From the NCBI GenBank assembly GCA_013152195.1, contig JAADGU010000011.1, forward strand, positions 1 through 35,991: a stretch of DNA of 35,991 nucleotides. The letters run 5' to 3'. The stretch comes from Nitrospirota bacterium. Its GTDB lineage: Bacteria > Nitrospirota > Thermodesulfovibrionia > Thermodesulfovibrionales > JdFR-85. The translations under genes and the position numbers were made by a program. Positions 8,674 through 15,647 of this stretch are shown here, in pieces. The notes below the pieces were generated by a model, which made no database searches, was not told the DNA's origin, and saw only the letters and a program-made list of their open reading frames with translations. The stretch's first letter is position 1; each line of letters starts with the position of its first letter.

Positions 8674-9271
8674 TATCTTCTCCGAGGTCCTCAACCAGGT
8701 TTGTTAGTTGTGATTCAAAGTCAGTGATTACCTCTTCTTCAGGTCCAATCACCAGGGGACTGGCTGCCGGTATGGAGGGGTCTGTGTCAAATCTTATTTC
8801 AGGGTGTATGGCAAGCAGTTCAGGTTTGTGTTTTGAGATAAGTTCCTTAAGGGCAGGGTTTATCTTTATTGTTATTGTCCCTGTTCTTTCTATTTTTTCC
8901 ATTGCAGCTTTTATGAGGTTGATTATTACTTCAGGGTTTTGCCTGATTTCATCCCTGAGTATCTTCTTTGCCATGGCTACTGACAGGGTAAAAACCTGTG
9001 GTTGGACTTCTGTCAGGACCTTTTTTTTCAGATCTTTTATCTCTGCAAGTATCATTTCAAGCCTTTCCAGAAGCATCAATGCCTTTTCCTCTCCAACCAC
9101 GTATCCGGCTTCTTCACCCGCGCTGAACCCTTTTTCATATGCGGCTCTTTCAATGGCGGCTGTATTCTGGTTGAAGCTCCTCTCTGTAGTGTCCCCGGTC
9201 TGTTTATGTTCAAGAGAGGGCATACCGAACTCCGTGATTCTCTGATCCCGAAGGACTTTCGCTTTAGACAA
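8654..9271 (-). CDS. fliH: Flagellar assembly protein FliH
   Basis: This is the regulator of FliI that anchors the ATPase to the C-ring. The 205-aa protein has a variable N-terminus, a glycine-patterned AYEKGFSAGEEAGY helix (the GxxxG repeat area of FliH), a helical segment and a C-terminal V-ATPase-E/HrpE-like domain (MAKKILRDEIRQNPEVIINLIKAAMEKI, then ITIKINPALKELI and EEEVITDFESQL). It starts with TTG at 9271, chosen because GGAGG lies six bases upstream; the start overlaps the last codons of fliG by 8 bp. The order fliG-fliH-fliI fits the export/C-ring gene block. Confidence 0.92.
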   Translation of the reverse strand: MSKAKVLRDQRITEFGMPSLEHKQTGDTTERSFNQNTAAIERAAYEKGFSAGEEAGYVVGEEKALMLLERLEMILAEIKDLKKKVLTEVQPQVFTLSVAMAKKILRDEIRQNPEVIINLIKAAMEKIERTGTITIKINPALKELISKHKPELLAIHPEIRFDTDPSIPAASPLVIGPEEEVITDFESQLTNLVEDLGEDIGNSND

Positions 9272-10250
9272 TTAGTTCCTCCTCTCCCTTGCCGGCAATA
9301 ATAATTTTGCCTTCCTCTTCCAGTTTCCGTGCCACCTTGACGATGTTCTGCTGAGCTGTTTCAACATCCGAGACCCTTACAGGTCCCATGGATTCGCTTT
9401 CCTCCTTAAGTATCTGCACTGCCCGTTTGGACATGTTTCTGAATATCTTGTCTTTAAGTTCATCTGATGCAGTCTTCAGTGCGAGGGCAAGGTCGTTTGT
9501 GCTGATCTCCTTAAGTATCGCCTGCATGCCCCTGTCATCAATCGAGGCAAGGTCATCAAACACGAACATCAGGGACCTTATGGATTCAGCCCTTGAAGGT
9601 TCCTGTTCTTCTATGAGTTCCAGAATCGTCTGTTCAGTTTCCTTGGTGGTATTATTGAGGATATCGGCTACTGTTTTTACCCCGTCAACCTTTCTCCCCC
9701 TTGATTCACCAATGCTGAGCTGTGTCTTCAAAACCTCTTCGATCTCCTTTAAGGCCTCTTCAGGGATTTTTTCAAGGTTTGCGATCCTCATTGCAACATC
9801 ACCCTTAAGGTGCTCCGGCAATTCTGAAAGCACCTCAGCCGACTTTTTTGGTTCAAGCAGTGACAGTACAAAGGCCGTAGTCTGGGGATGTTCACCGGAG
9901 AGAAACTTCACAATAAGGCGCGTATCTACAGTATTGAGTTTCTCTATGGGATTTGAACGTCGGGCTGATTCAATGAGCTCTTTTGCATTTTCATCACCCA
10001 ACCCCCTGTAAAGGATTCTTTTTACGTAATCCTCTCCTCCCATGGCGACAGTCCCTTTATCAATGCTCTTCTTTATCTCATCAAGCACTGCCTGCATCTC
10101 TTCTTCTTTCAGGGTTTTTAACTCTGAAAGTGCAGAGGTTATTTTCTCAATAGTCTCCTTGTCGAGCGCCTTGAGTATCTCGGACGCTGTTTCCTCTCCA
10201 ACGTAGCTGAGCATGATCGCTGCCTTTTCATGTCCTTTCAGTGCAGGCAA
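9264..10250 (-). CDS. fliG: Flagellar motor switch protein FliG
   Basis: This is the rotor protein of the C-ring, which interacts with the stator and determines torque and direction. The 328-aa sequence has the full FliG layout: N-terminal domain (LKGHEKAAIMLSYVGEETASEILKAL) that binds FliF, a middle ARM-like domain with EHPQTTAFVLSLLEPKKSAEVL, and a C-terminal domain with SIDDRGMQAILKEISTNDLALAL followed by KIFRNMSKRA, the charged torque helix. The TTG start at 10250 is immediately after the fliF TAA, with GGAG eight bases upstream. It is the second gene of the rotor pair, so fusion-like stoichiometry with FliF is plausible. Confidence 0.96.
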   Translation of the reverse strand: MPALKGHEKAAIMLSYVGEETASEILKALDKETIEKITSALSELKTLKEEEMQAVLDEIKKSIDKGTVAMGGEDYVKRILYRGLGDENAKELIESARRSNPIEKLNTVDTRLIVKFLSGEHPQTTAFVLSLLEPKKSAEVLSELPEHLKGDVAMRIANLEKIPEEALKEIEEVLKTQLSIGESRGRKVDGVKTVADILNNTTKETEQTILELIEEQEPSRAESIRSLMFVFDDLASIDDRGMQAILKEISTNDLALALKTASDELKDKIFRNMSKRAVQILKEESESMGPVRVSDVETAQQNIVKVARKLEEEGKIIIAGKGEEELIV

Positions 10251-11768
10251 TTATTTGTCTCCGGTCCATTTTTTTATTAGCGTTGCAGCCTGTTTGGGGT
10301 TGTTTCTGGCCCATTCAACTATCTCGTCCCGGGGTATCTCCCTGGGTGCAGGTTTCCCCTCAAGTTCCGTCGTGAGTGTCTGTGGGGCGGGTGATGCAGG
10401 CGGAGTGGTTTGCTGTTTGAGATAGGCAAGCAGGGGTCTTATGAGGAAGAGTAAGACAAGAACCGACAATATCAGTATTGTGCCATAACGTGCTGCCGGT
10501 ATAATGTATTTTGTATAATCCACCTGTTCCGGGGTTTCGATGACCTCCGGTTGTGCATGAAAGGGCATATTTATAACCTTTACCTCGTCACCCCTCTCCT
10601 CTGAATATCCCACGGCCTTCTTGATAATCTCTTCGTAACTCTTCAGATCTTCTTCTGTCCGGGCCACATACTTCATCTCCCCTGATTTCTCGTCCTTCAG
10701 GTATGTCCCGTCAATCAGGACTGCAACTGTCAGGCGTTTTATTGTGCCCGTGGGCTTTATAACATGACTTACTGTCTTGCTGATTTCGTAGTTTACTGTT
10801 TCCGTCTGTTTTCTCAATCCTGTTTTGTTGGCAGCGGACCTGCCAACACTTTTGTTGGGCATGTTTGACTGAACCCCCGGCACCCCGGCAACCATCCCTC
10901 CGGTCTTCTGTTCCGTTAATTTTTGCTGACTTCTGACAACCTGTCCATCAGGGTCATAAGTCTCCTGAGTCTCTTCCGTCCTTGTAAAGTCTATGCTCAT
11001 GCTCGCCTTTGCCTTTACCTTGTCCTTGCCCACAACAGGTTCGATGATGCTGATAATCCTCTTCTCTATGTCCAGCTCAAGCCCCTTTTGGTAATCACGC
11101 TGGGTGTTGTTGAGCTGCAGGCTTTCGTCCTCCTCAATAGTGAGGACGTTGCCCCTGTTGTCCACAATAGTTACGTTGTTCGGGGTGAGTGATTCCACGC
11201 TGCCTGAAACAAGGTGGACAATTCCCCGAATCTGGGACCTGCTCAGCGTTACACCGGGACGGAGTTTGAGGAGGACAGATGCCTTTGGTTTCTCGTCGGT
11301 GCTGGTAAATATCGACCTTTCCGGCATGGAGAGGTGCACCCTGCAGTCAGAGACCTCCTGCAGAGACCTTATGGTCCTTGAAAGCTCTCCCTGCAAGGCC
11401 CTTTTCAGATTCACCTTCTGGACAAATTCGGTTGTGCCGAGACCTGTTTTATCGAATATCTCGTATCCCATGCTTCCACCCTGAGGTAACCCCATGGCAG
11501 CGAGCTGGATTCTCAGTTCATAAACCTTGTCGGAGGGTACAAGGATGCCTGAGGGAGTTGTTTTGTAAGGGATCTTCATTTCCTTTAGTTTCTGCACCAT
11601 GAGTCCTGCATCCTCTGCCCGGAGGTTTGAATAAAGCACCTGGTAATCCGGTTTTTGTGCCCATGTGATCAGGAGTACTATTGAGGCAATAGTAAGGACA
11701 AGGAGGATGGATAATGTAATCTTCCTCTTTGTATCCCACTTGTTGACGATATCCAGTATGTTTGCCAT
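10251..11768 (-). CDS. fliF: Flagellar MS-ring protein FliF
   Basis: This inner-membrane protein forms the MS-ring on which the basal body is built. The 505-aa protein has an N-terminal transmembrane helix (ITLSILLVLTIASIVLLITWA), a YscJ/FliF domain (VLYSNLRAEDAGLMVQKLKEM, then VQKVNLKRALQGELSRTI and DCRVHLSMPERSIF), the second periplasmic domain, and a C-terminal transmembrane helix (YGTILILSVLVLLFLIRPLL) followed by a cytosolic tail that binds FliG (IPRDEIVEWARNNPKQAATLIKKW). The ATG at 11768 lies 5 bp after the fliE stop. Family length and domain order are standard. Confidence 0.97.
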   Translation of the reverse strand: MANILDIVNKWDTKRKITLSILLVLTIASIVLLITWAQKPDYQVLYSNLRAEDAGLMVQKLKEMKIPYKTTPSGILVPSDKVYELRIQLAAMGLPQGGSMGYEIFDKTGLGTTEFVQKVNLKRALQGELSRTIRSLQEVSDCRVHLSMPERSIFTSTDEKPKASVLLKLRPGVTLSRSQIRGIVHLVSGSVESLTPNNVTIVDNRGNVLTIEEDESLQLNNTQRDYQKGLELDIEKRIISIIEPVVGKDKVKAKASMSIDFTRTEETQETYDPDGQVVRSQQKLTEQKTGGMVAGVPGVQSNMPNKSVGRSAANKTGLRKQTETVNYEISKTVSHVIKPTGTIKRLTVAVLIDGTYLKDEKSGEMKYVARTEEDLKSYEEIIKKAVGYSEERGDEVKVINMPFHAQPEVIETPEQVDYTKYIIPAARYGTILILSVLVLLFLIRPLLAYLKQQTTPPASPAPQTLTTELEGKPAPREIPRDEIVEWARNNPKQAATLIKKWTGDK

Positions 11769-11773
11769 GGATT

Positions 11774-12085
11774 TCAGACCTGCATTCTCATTATCTCTTC
11801 ATAGGCTGTCACAAGTTTGTTCCTCACCTCGATCATTACCTGAAAAGAGAGATCAGCCTTTTGCATGGCAACCATGGTTTCGACTATGTCTCCTCCGCCA
11901 TTGCCGATCTCTGCAATTGCCTTCTCTGTCTCTTTCTGCAGGGACGCCACCTTACCTATGGTCTCATCAAGAAGGACTTCAAAGCTTCCGCCGGTCTTGT
12001 CCTCGCCGGAAGGTTTAAGGTTTCCTGCTATATTACCTATTCCTTCTGCCCCCGGGGGGCTTCCGTTGACTGGATTAATCGACAT
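11774..12085 (-). CDS. fliE: Flagellar hook-basal body complex protein FliE
   Basis: This small rod-junction protein links the MS-ring to the rod and is one of the first substrates exported. The 103-aa product has the FliE pattern: FEVLLDETIGKVASLQKET, then MVAMQKADLSFQVMIEVRNKLVTAYEEIMRMQV, which is the conserved C-terminal helix. AGGAGG sits eight bases before the ATG at 12085. It is between flgC and fliF, the normal position. Confidence 0.94.
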   Translation of the reverse strand: MSINPVNGSPPGAEGIGNIAGNLKPSGEDKTGGSFEVLLDETIGKVASLQKETEKAIAEIGNGGGDIVETMVAMQKADLSFQVMIEVRNKLVTAYEEIMRMQV

Positions 12086-12122
12086 TCTTTATACCTCCTG
12101 ATTCATCATTCATTTTAGCTGT

Positions 12123-12530
12123 TTACCTCCCCAGTTCAAGTGCCTTAAGATACATTGATTTTGTTATGTTGAAGGCATTTACATTAGCTTCATACACCCT
12201 CGTTGCCATCATCATATTAACCATCTCCTCAATCAGGTTTATATCAGGCACAAGTACATAGCCCTTATCATCTGCATCAGGGTGGCTGGGGTCGTAAACT
12301 GCCTTGGGCGGCTTGTTGGAGGTCACAATATCGGCTATCCCGACACCTTCGAGCCGTTCATTTTCATCAAGCATATAGGAGCTGAAAACAACATCCCTTC
12401 GTTTGTAAGGACCACCTTCGGGTGTCCTCGTGGTGTTTATGTTTGCCATGTTGGAGGCAATGGTGTTCATCCTCTTCTTCTGTGCAACGAGTGCAGATGC
12501 ACTCACATCAAATGCCATCAGGATATTCAT
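12123..12530 (-). CDS. flgC: Flagellar basal-body rod protein FlgC
   Basis: This proximal rod subunit assembles with FlgB and FlgF around the export channel. The 135-aa sequence has the N-terminal SALVAQKKRMNTIASNMANINTTRTPEGGPYKR block and the C-terminal VPDINLIEEMVNMMMATRVYEANVNAFN signature of the rod family. GGGAGGT precedes the ATG at 12530, and it is 3 bp after the flgB stop, so the two are translated together. Confidence 0.96.
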   Translation of the reverse strand: MNILMAFDVSASALVAQKKRMNTIASNMANINTTRTPEGGPYKRRDVVFSSYMLDENERLEGVGIADIVTSNKPPKAVYDPSHPDADDKGYVLVPDINLIEEMVNMMMATRVYEANVNAFNITKSMYLKALELGR

Positions 12531-12533
12531 GTG

Positions 12534-12902
12534 CTACCTCCCGCTAATCAGATTTCTATACGCTTTAAACCTGTTATTGATAAGTCTCAGGGTCGTCTGG
12601 TAAAGGAGTGCGTTTTCAGTAATCTTGGCCATCTCAACATCCTCCTCAACATTATTTCCATCAAGCCATGGAGATTCGGTGTCCATTTCAACCTCAATAT
12701 TCCCACTGATTTCAAGTGCCCTGATATGGGTGGGAGATGTGTTTTTAAGCCTGAGCCTCTCCTCTTCAAAAACGGACTCGAATTTTATGTCCTTTGCCCT
12801 GTACTGTGGCGTGTCGCTGTTTGCGAGATTGCTCAGAAGGAGACTGTGTCTCTGCATGGTGAACTTTATCATCTCCTCAAGCCGCTTAAGTGTAAAGTCC
12901 AT
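12534..12902 (-). CDS. flgB: Flagellar basal-body rod protein FlgB
   Basis: This is the most proximal rod subunit. The 122-aa protein carries LLLSNLANSDTPQYRAKDIKFE and the C-terminal NVEEDVEMAKITENALLYQTTLRLINN segment, both characteristic of FlgB. It is the first gene of the flagellar operon: AGGAGG lies five bases before the ATG at 12902, and a sigma-54-like promoter is about 50-65 bp upstream, matching the NtrC-type activator encoded next door. Confidence 0.96.
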   Translation of the reverse strand: MDFTLKRLEEMIKFTMQRHSLLLSNLANSDTPQYRAKDIKFESVFEEERLRLKNTSPTHIRALEISGNIEVEMDTESPWLDGNNVEEDVEMAKITENALLYQTTLRLINNRFKAYRNLISGR

Positions 12903-12950
12903 AATAACCTCCTGTTGTCTTTAACCTGAACTGATTTGACATACAACAAT

Positions 12951-12966
12951 TGCAAGTTTCATGCTA
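12951..12966 (-). promoter_or_regulatory. Sigma-54-type (-24/-12) promoter before flgB
   Basis: On the minus strand the bases read TAGCAT-GAAAC-TTGCA, close to the RpoN consensus TGGCAC-N5-TTGCW: the -12 GC is intact, the spacing is right, and the -24 element has AG in place of GG. The predicted start would be near 12941, giving a leader of about 39 bases before flgB. The adjacent NtrC-type activator genes contain the GAFTGA motif that contacts sigma-54, which supports the assignment. It remains a motif match only. Confidence 0.55.
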
Positions 12967-13055
12967 GGGCAACTGTCCATGATTCTACTTTAACCACTGT
13001 GTCAGGGTATAGCTGATTTTTGCCTGGGGAGGAAATTTTTTCCTCTCTCCGGGGC

Positions 13056-14336
13056 TCAGGCATTAAACCTGTATTCATTCAGTTTGTTTCTTAATGTCCT
13101 GACAGTTATTCCCAGGCACTTTGCTGTCCTGGTCCTGTTTCCGTTGGTTGCCCGGAGTGTCCTGAGAATGAGATCTTTTTCCATTTCCTTGATTGTCTTG
13201 CTGTTCTGTCTGACATTTCTGCTCTTCTCGATCATAAAGTCCCCGCTCTCTATAAGCTCTGAGCGGCTGAGCAGCACTGCCCTCTGGATAATATTCTCCA
13301 GCTCCCTGATATTGCCTCTCCATGCCTGGGTATAGAGAAAATCAAAGGCATCTTCCGAGAAGCCCGAGATATACTTTCCGTATTGAGAGGCATGTTTTTT
13401 CAGAAAGAATTCAGAAAGAATACGCACATCTCCGGGCCGTTCTCTGAGTGGCGGCAGCTCAAGGGGGAAAACACTTATCCTGTAGAAGAGATCTTCCCGG
13501 AAGTTTCCTTTTTCGACCTCTTCGGCAAGGTCCCTGTTTGTAGTTGTTATCACCCTGATATTTATGGGCAGGGGTTTTTTACTGCCAATCCTGTCTATTT
13601 CCCTTTCCTGCAGGACCCTCAGGAGCTTGGCCTGAAGCGGAAGCGACATTTCGCCGATTTCATCAAGCAGGAAGGTGCCCCCGTCAGCTATTTCGAATTT
13701 TCCGGTCTTTTTCTCCAGAGCACCGGTGAAGGCGCCTCTTTCATGACCAAATAGCTCGGATTCAAGCAGGTTCTCGGGTATAGCTGCGCAGTTAACGGCA
13801 ACAAAGTTTTTTCCCCGTCTCAGGCTCTGTCTGTGTATATACCTTGCGAGCAGCTCCTTGCCTGTGCCACTTTCTCCGGTTATGAGGACTGTGGTGTCGG
13901 TCCTCGCCACCTCGTATGCAATCCTGAGTAGTCGTTTCATTGACTCATCACCGGTAAGTATCTCGCCGTTTGCTGGTGCCGGCTCAATGAGTCCGGTTAT
14001 TGCCTGCCTGAGATTATCAAAAGAAAAGGGCTTCATGAGATAGTCCGAGGCTCCGAGTTTCATGCACTCGACTGCGTTTTCAACCGTACCAAATCCCGTG
14101 ATTACAAGGACTGGCAAGGTGCTGGAGAGCTTTCGTACATGTCTGATGAACTCCAGGCCATTCATGCCCGGCATCTTCATGTCCGTTATAAGCAGAGAGC
14201 AATCATTGTTTTTCAGCACCTCTATGCCCTCCGATGCCCTTTCTGCGACCATTACATTGAAGCCAAACCTTTTTACGGCCTCTTCAAGCGCGTTTCTCAT
14301 CTCCGGGTCGTCATCAACAACGACAATGGATTGCAT
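13056..14336 (-). CDS. Sigma-54-dependent response regulator (FleR/FlrC-like)
   Basis: This NtrC-family activator probably turns on sigma-54 promoters of the flagellar operon. It has 426 residues: an N-terminal receiver with the phospho-acceptor in LLITDMKMPGMNG (Asp ~53) and VLVITGFG; a central AAA+ domain with Walker A GESGTGKE, the sigma-54 contact GAFTGA, Walker B GGTFLLDEIGEM, and RISVFPLELPPLRER; and a C-terminal Fis-type helix-turn-helix (NGNRTRTAKCLGITVRTLRNKL). GGAGG is six bases before the ATG at 14336. It lies directly after the histidine kinase genes, the usual order for FleS-FleR, and directly upstream of flgB with a 153-bp gap. The exact paralogue name is inferred from neighbourhood. 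Confidence 0.92.
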   Translation of the reverse strand: MQSIVVVDDDPEMRNALEEAVKRFGFNVMVAERASEGIEVLKNNDCSLLITDMKMPGMNGLEFIRHVRKLSSTLPVLVITGFGTVENAVECMKLGASDYLMKPFSFDNLRQAITGLIEPAPANGEILTGDESMKRLLRIAYEVARTDTTVLITGESGTGKELLARYIHRQSLRRGKNFVAVNCAAIPENLLESELFGHERGAFTGALEKKTGKFEIADGGTFLLDEIGEMSLPLQAKLLRVLQEREIDRIGSKKPLPINIRVITTTNRDLAEEVEKGNFREDLFYRISVFPLELPPLRERPGDVRILSEFFLKKHASQYGKYISGFSEDAFDFLYTQAWRGNIRELENIIQRAVLLSRSELIESGDFMIEKSRNVRQNSKTIKEMEKDLILRTLRATNGNRTRTAKCLGITVRTLRNKLNEYRFNA

Positions 14337-14348
14337 TATCGGCCTCCG

Positions 14349-15233
14349 TTAATAGTTTCGGGGTTTTTGGTGGTTAAATATTTTGAGACATGTGATGCTG
14401 TTTTTTCCGTCTGGCTCCCCTGTACCCTTTCCGCAGGAATCCTTTTGTAAAAAATGCTCCGGAGACAGGACAGATAGTGCGGTCTGCCTGTCTCCGGAGA
14501 TATCGGGGAGGAGGTGCTTATGAGGAAAGTATAATATGAATACACTGCCTGAGCCCGGCAGGCTCTTTGCCCGTATTGTTCCACCGTGGGCCTGCATTAT
14601 CTTCAGGGATATGGAAAGTCCAAGCCCAGTGCCTTCGTCCCTGGTAGTGAAAAAGGGGTCAAAGATTCTCTCTATATCTTCTGAGGTTATTCCACTTCCG
14701 GTGTCGGAGATGTTGAGGTGGAATCCTTTACTGTCTGTTTCTGAATGGATTGTGAGTATTCCGCCAGTTCCCATTGCCTGGACTGCATTGAGCAGGATAT
14801 TGAGAATTACCTGTTTTACGAGTCCTGAATCTCCGTTTATCGAGGTTCTGGATATTTGTTTTTCAACGACAATTCCCCGTGATTCAATGACGGGTTTAAG
14901 CAATGAAAGGGCATCATCTGTTAGTGTCCTTATGTCACAGGGTGTTGTCTTTGGATTTCGGGGCCTGGCAAAGTAGAGCATGTTGGAAAGGGAATTGTTC
15001 AGGTTTCTTACTCCCGTTGAAACACCCATTGCAAGGGATGCCTGGGGGGTATCCTCTATTTCCTTGTATAACATTGATGCATAAAGCTCAATGCTGCACA
15101 GCGGATTCCTTAATTCATGAACGATGCTGGCCATCATCTCTCCCATGGCAATGAGTCTCTTGTTCCTCTCTTTCTCTGCTTCAACCTCTTTTTGGGCGGT
15201 TATGTCCCTCAGCAGGATTACAAATCCTATCAA
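14349..15233 (-). CDS. Sensor histidine kinase core (FleS/FlrB-like), C-terminal part of a split kinase
   Basis: This is a cytosolic histidine kinase core predicted to phosphorylate the adjacent NtrC-type activator. It begins with the last strand of a PAS domain (IGFVILLRDITAQKEV), then an H-box with the phospho-acceptor in IVHELRNPLCSIE, an N-box VILNILLNAVQAM, the G1 box DTGSGIT, FDPFFTTRDEGTGLGL and a GTIRAKSLPGSGSVFILYFP end, followed by ~55 residues of unrecognised tail. The TTG start at 15233 overlaps the stop of the upstream PAS gene by four bases (TTGA), with GGAG seven bases before it. Taken alone it has only the final strand of a PAS domain; the first part lies in the preceding reading frame, one base away (see findings). 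It may be a frameshifted single gene or a truly split, coupled pair. Confidence 0.82.
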   Translation of the reverse strand: MIGFVILLRDITAQKEVEAEKERNKRLIAMGEMMASIVHELRNPLCSIELYASMLYKEIEDTPQASLAMGVSTGVRNLNNSLSNMLYFARPRNPKTTPCDIRTLTDDALSLLKPVIESRGIVVEKQISRTSINGDSGLVKQVILNILLNAVQAMGTGGILTIHSETDSKGFHLNISDTGSGITSEDIERIFDPFFTTRDEGTGLGLSISLKIMQAHGGTIRAKSLPGSGSVFILYFPHKHLLPDISGDRQTALSVLSPEHFLQKDSCGKGTGEPDGKNSITCLKIFNHQKPRNY

Positions 15234-15646
15234 CCCGTCTCTCCGCCGTTGACCACATCGGAGAGACTGACAAGCAGGTTTTTCCTCTTCCCTCCTGTCT
15301 CTATCTCGATCTCCTGGTTATTCTGATTGATCTGGCTGAAATTATAACCGTATTCATCCGGTCTGTGACCTGTTGATGCTGAGAGGTCTATCATGAGGAG
15401 GTCTTCCGCGGCCCTGTTCATCATCAGTATCTTTCCGTCACTGTCCAGCACAATTATCGCCTCCTTAATTCCCTGAAGGACGGAGTTTAGAAAGCTGAGA
15501 GTCCGCTGAAGTTCTGAGTTTTTTCTCTGTACCTCCTCCGAGAGGTATGTCACCTGCTGCTGGAGATTCTGATAATATTCCCTCAGTGTTTCCGAGGCCA
15601 GGTTAAATGTCATGAATGCTTCGTTCAGTTTTCTAAGTTCTTCCAT
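15230..15646 (-). CDS. PAS-domain N-terminal part of the split FleS-like kinase
   Basis: This 138-aa protein starts with a coiled-coil region typical of FleS/FlrB (AFMTFNLASETLREYYQNLQQQ) and continues into a PAS fold (GIKEAIIVLDSDGKILMMNRAAEDLL). It ends at GGETG, exactly where the last PAS strand should begin; that strand is found in the -1 frame, at the start of the next gene. Its ATG has GGAG at a good distance and it starts just after the stop of the TPR gene. On its own the PAS domain lacks its final strand. I read it as the amino-terminal half of one kinase gene, broken by a one-base frame change. Confidence 0.8.
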   Translation of the reverse strand: MEELRKLNEAFMTFNLASETLREYYQNLQQQVTYLSEEVQRKNSELQRTLSFLNSVLQGIKEAIIVLDSDGKILMMNRAAEDLLMIDLSASTGHRPDEYGYNFSQINQNNQEIEIETGGKRKNLLVSLSDVVNGGETG

Positions 15647-15647
15647 T

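Noticed and set aside
13029-13045. Palindrome GAGGAAA-TTT-TTTCCTC after the NtrC-type gene as a terminator
   Set aside because: Short AT-rich stem, no U-tract on the transcribed strand; too weak to call.
15225-15240. Programmed -1 frameshift in the kinase gene
   Set aside because: No X-XXY-YYZ slippery heptamer is in frame before the stop; a mutation, error or coupled restart is more likely.
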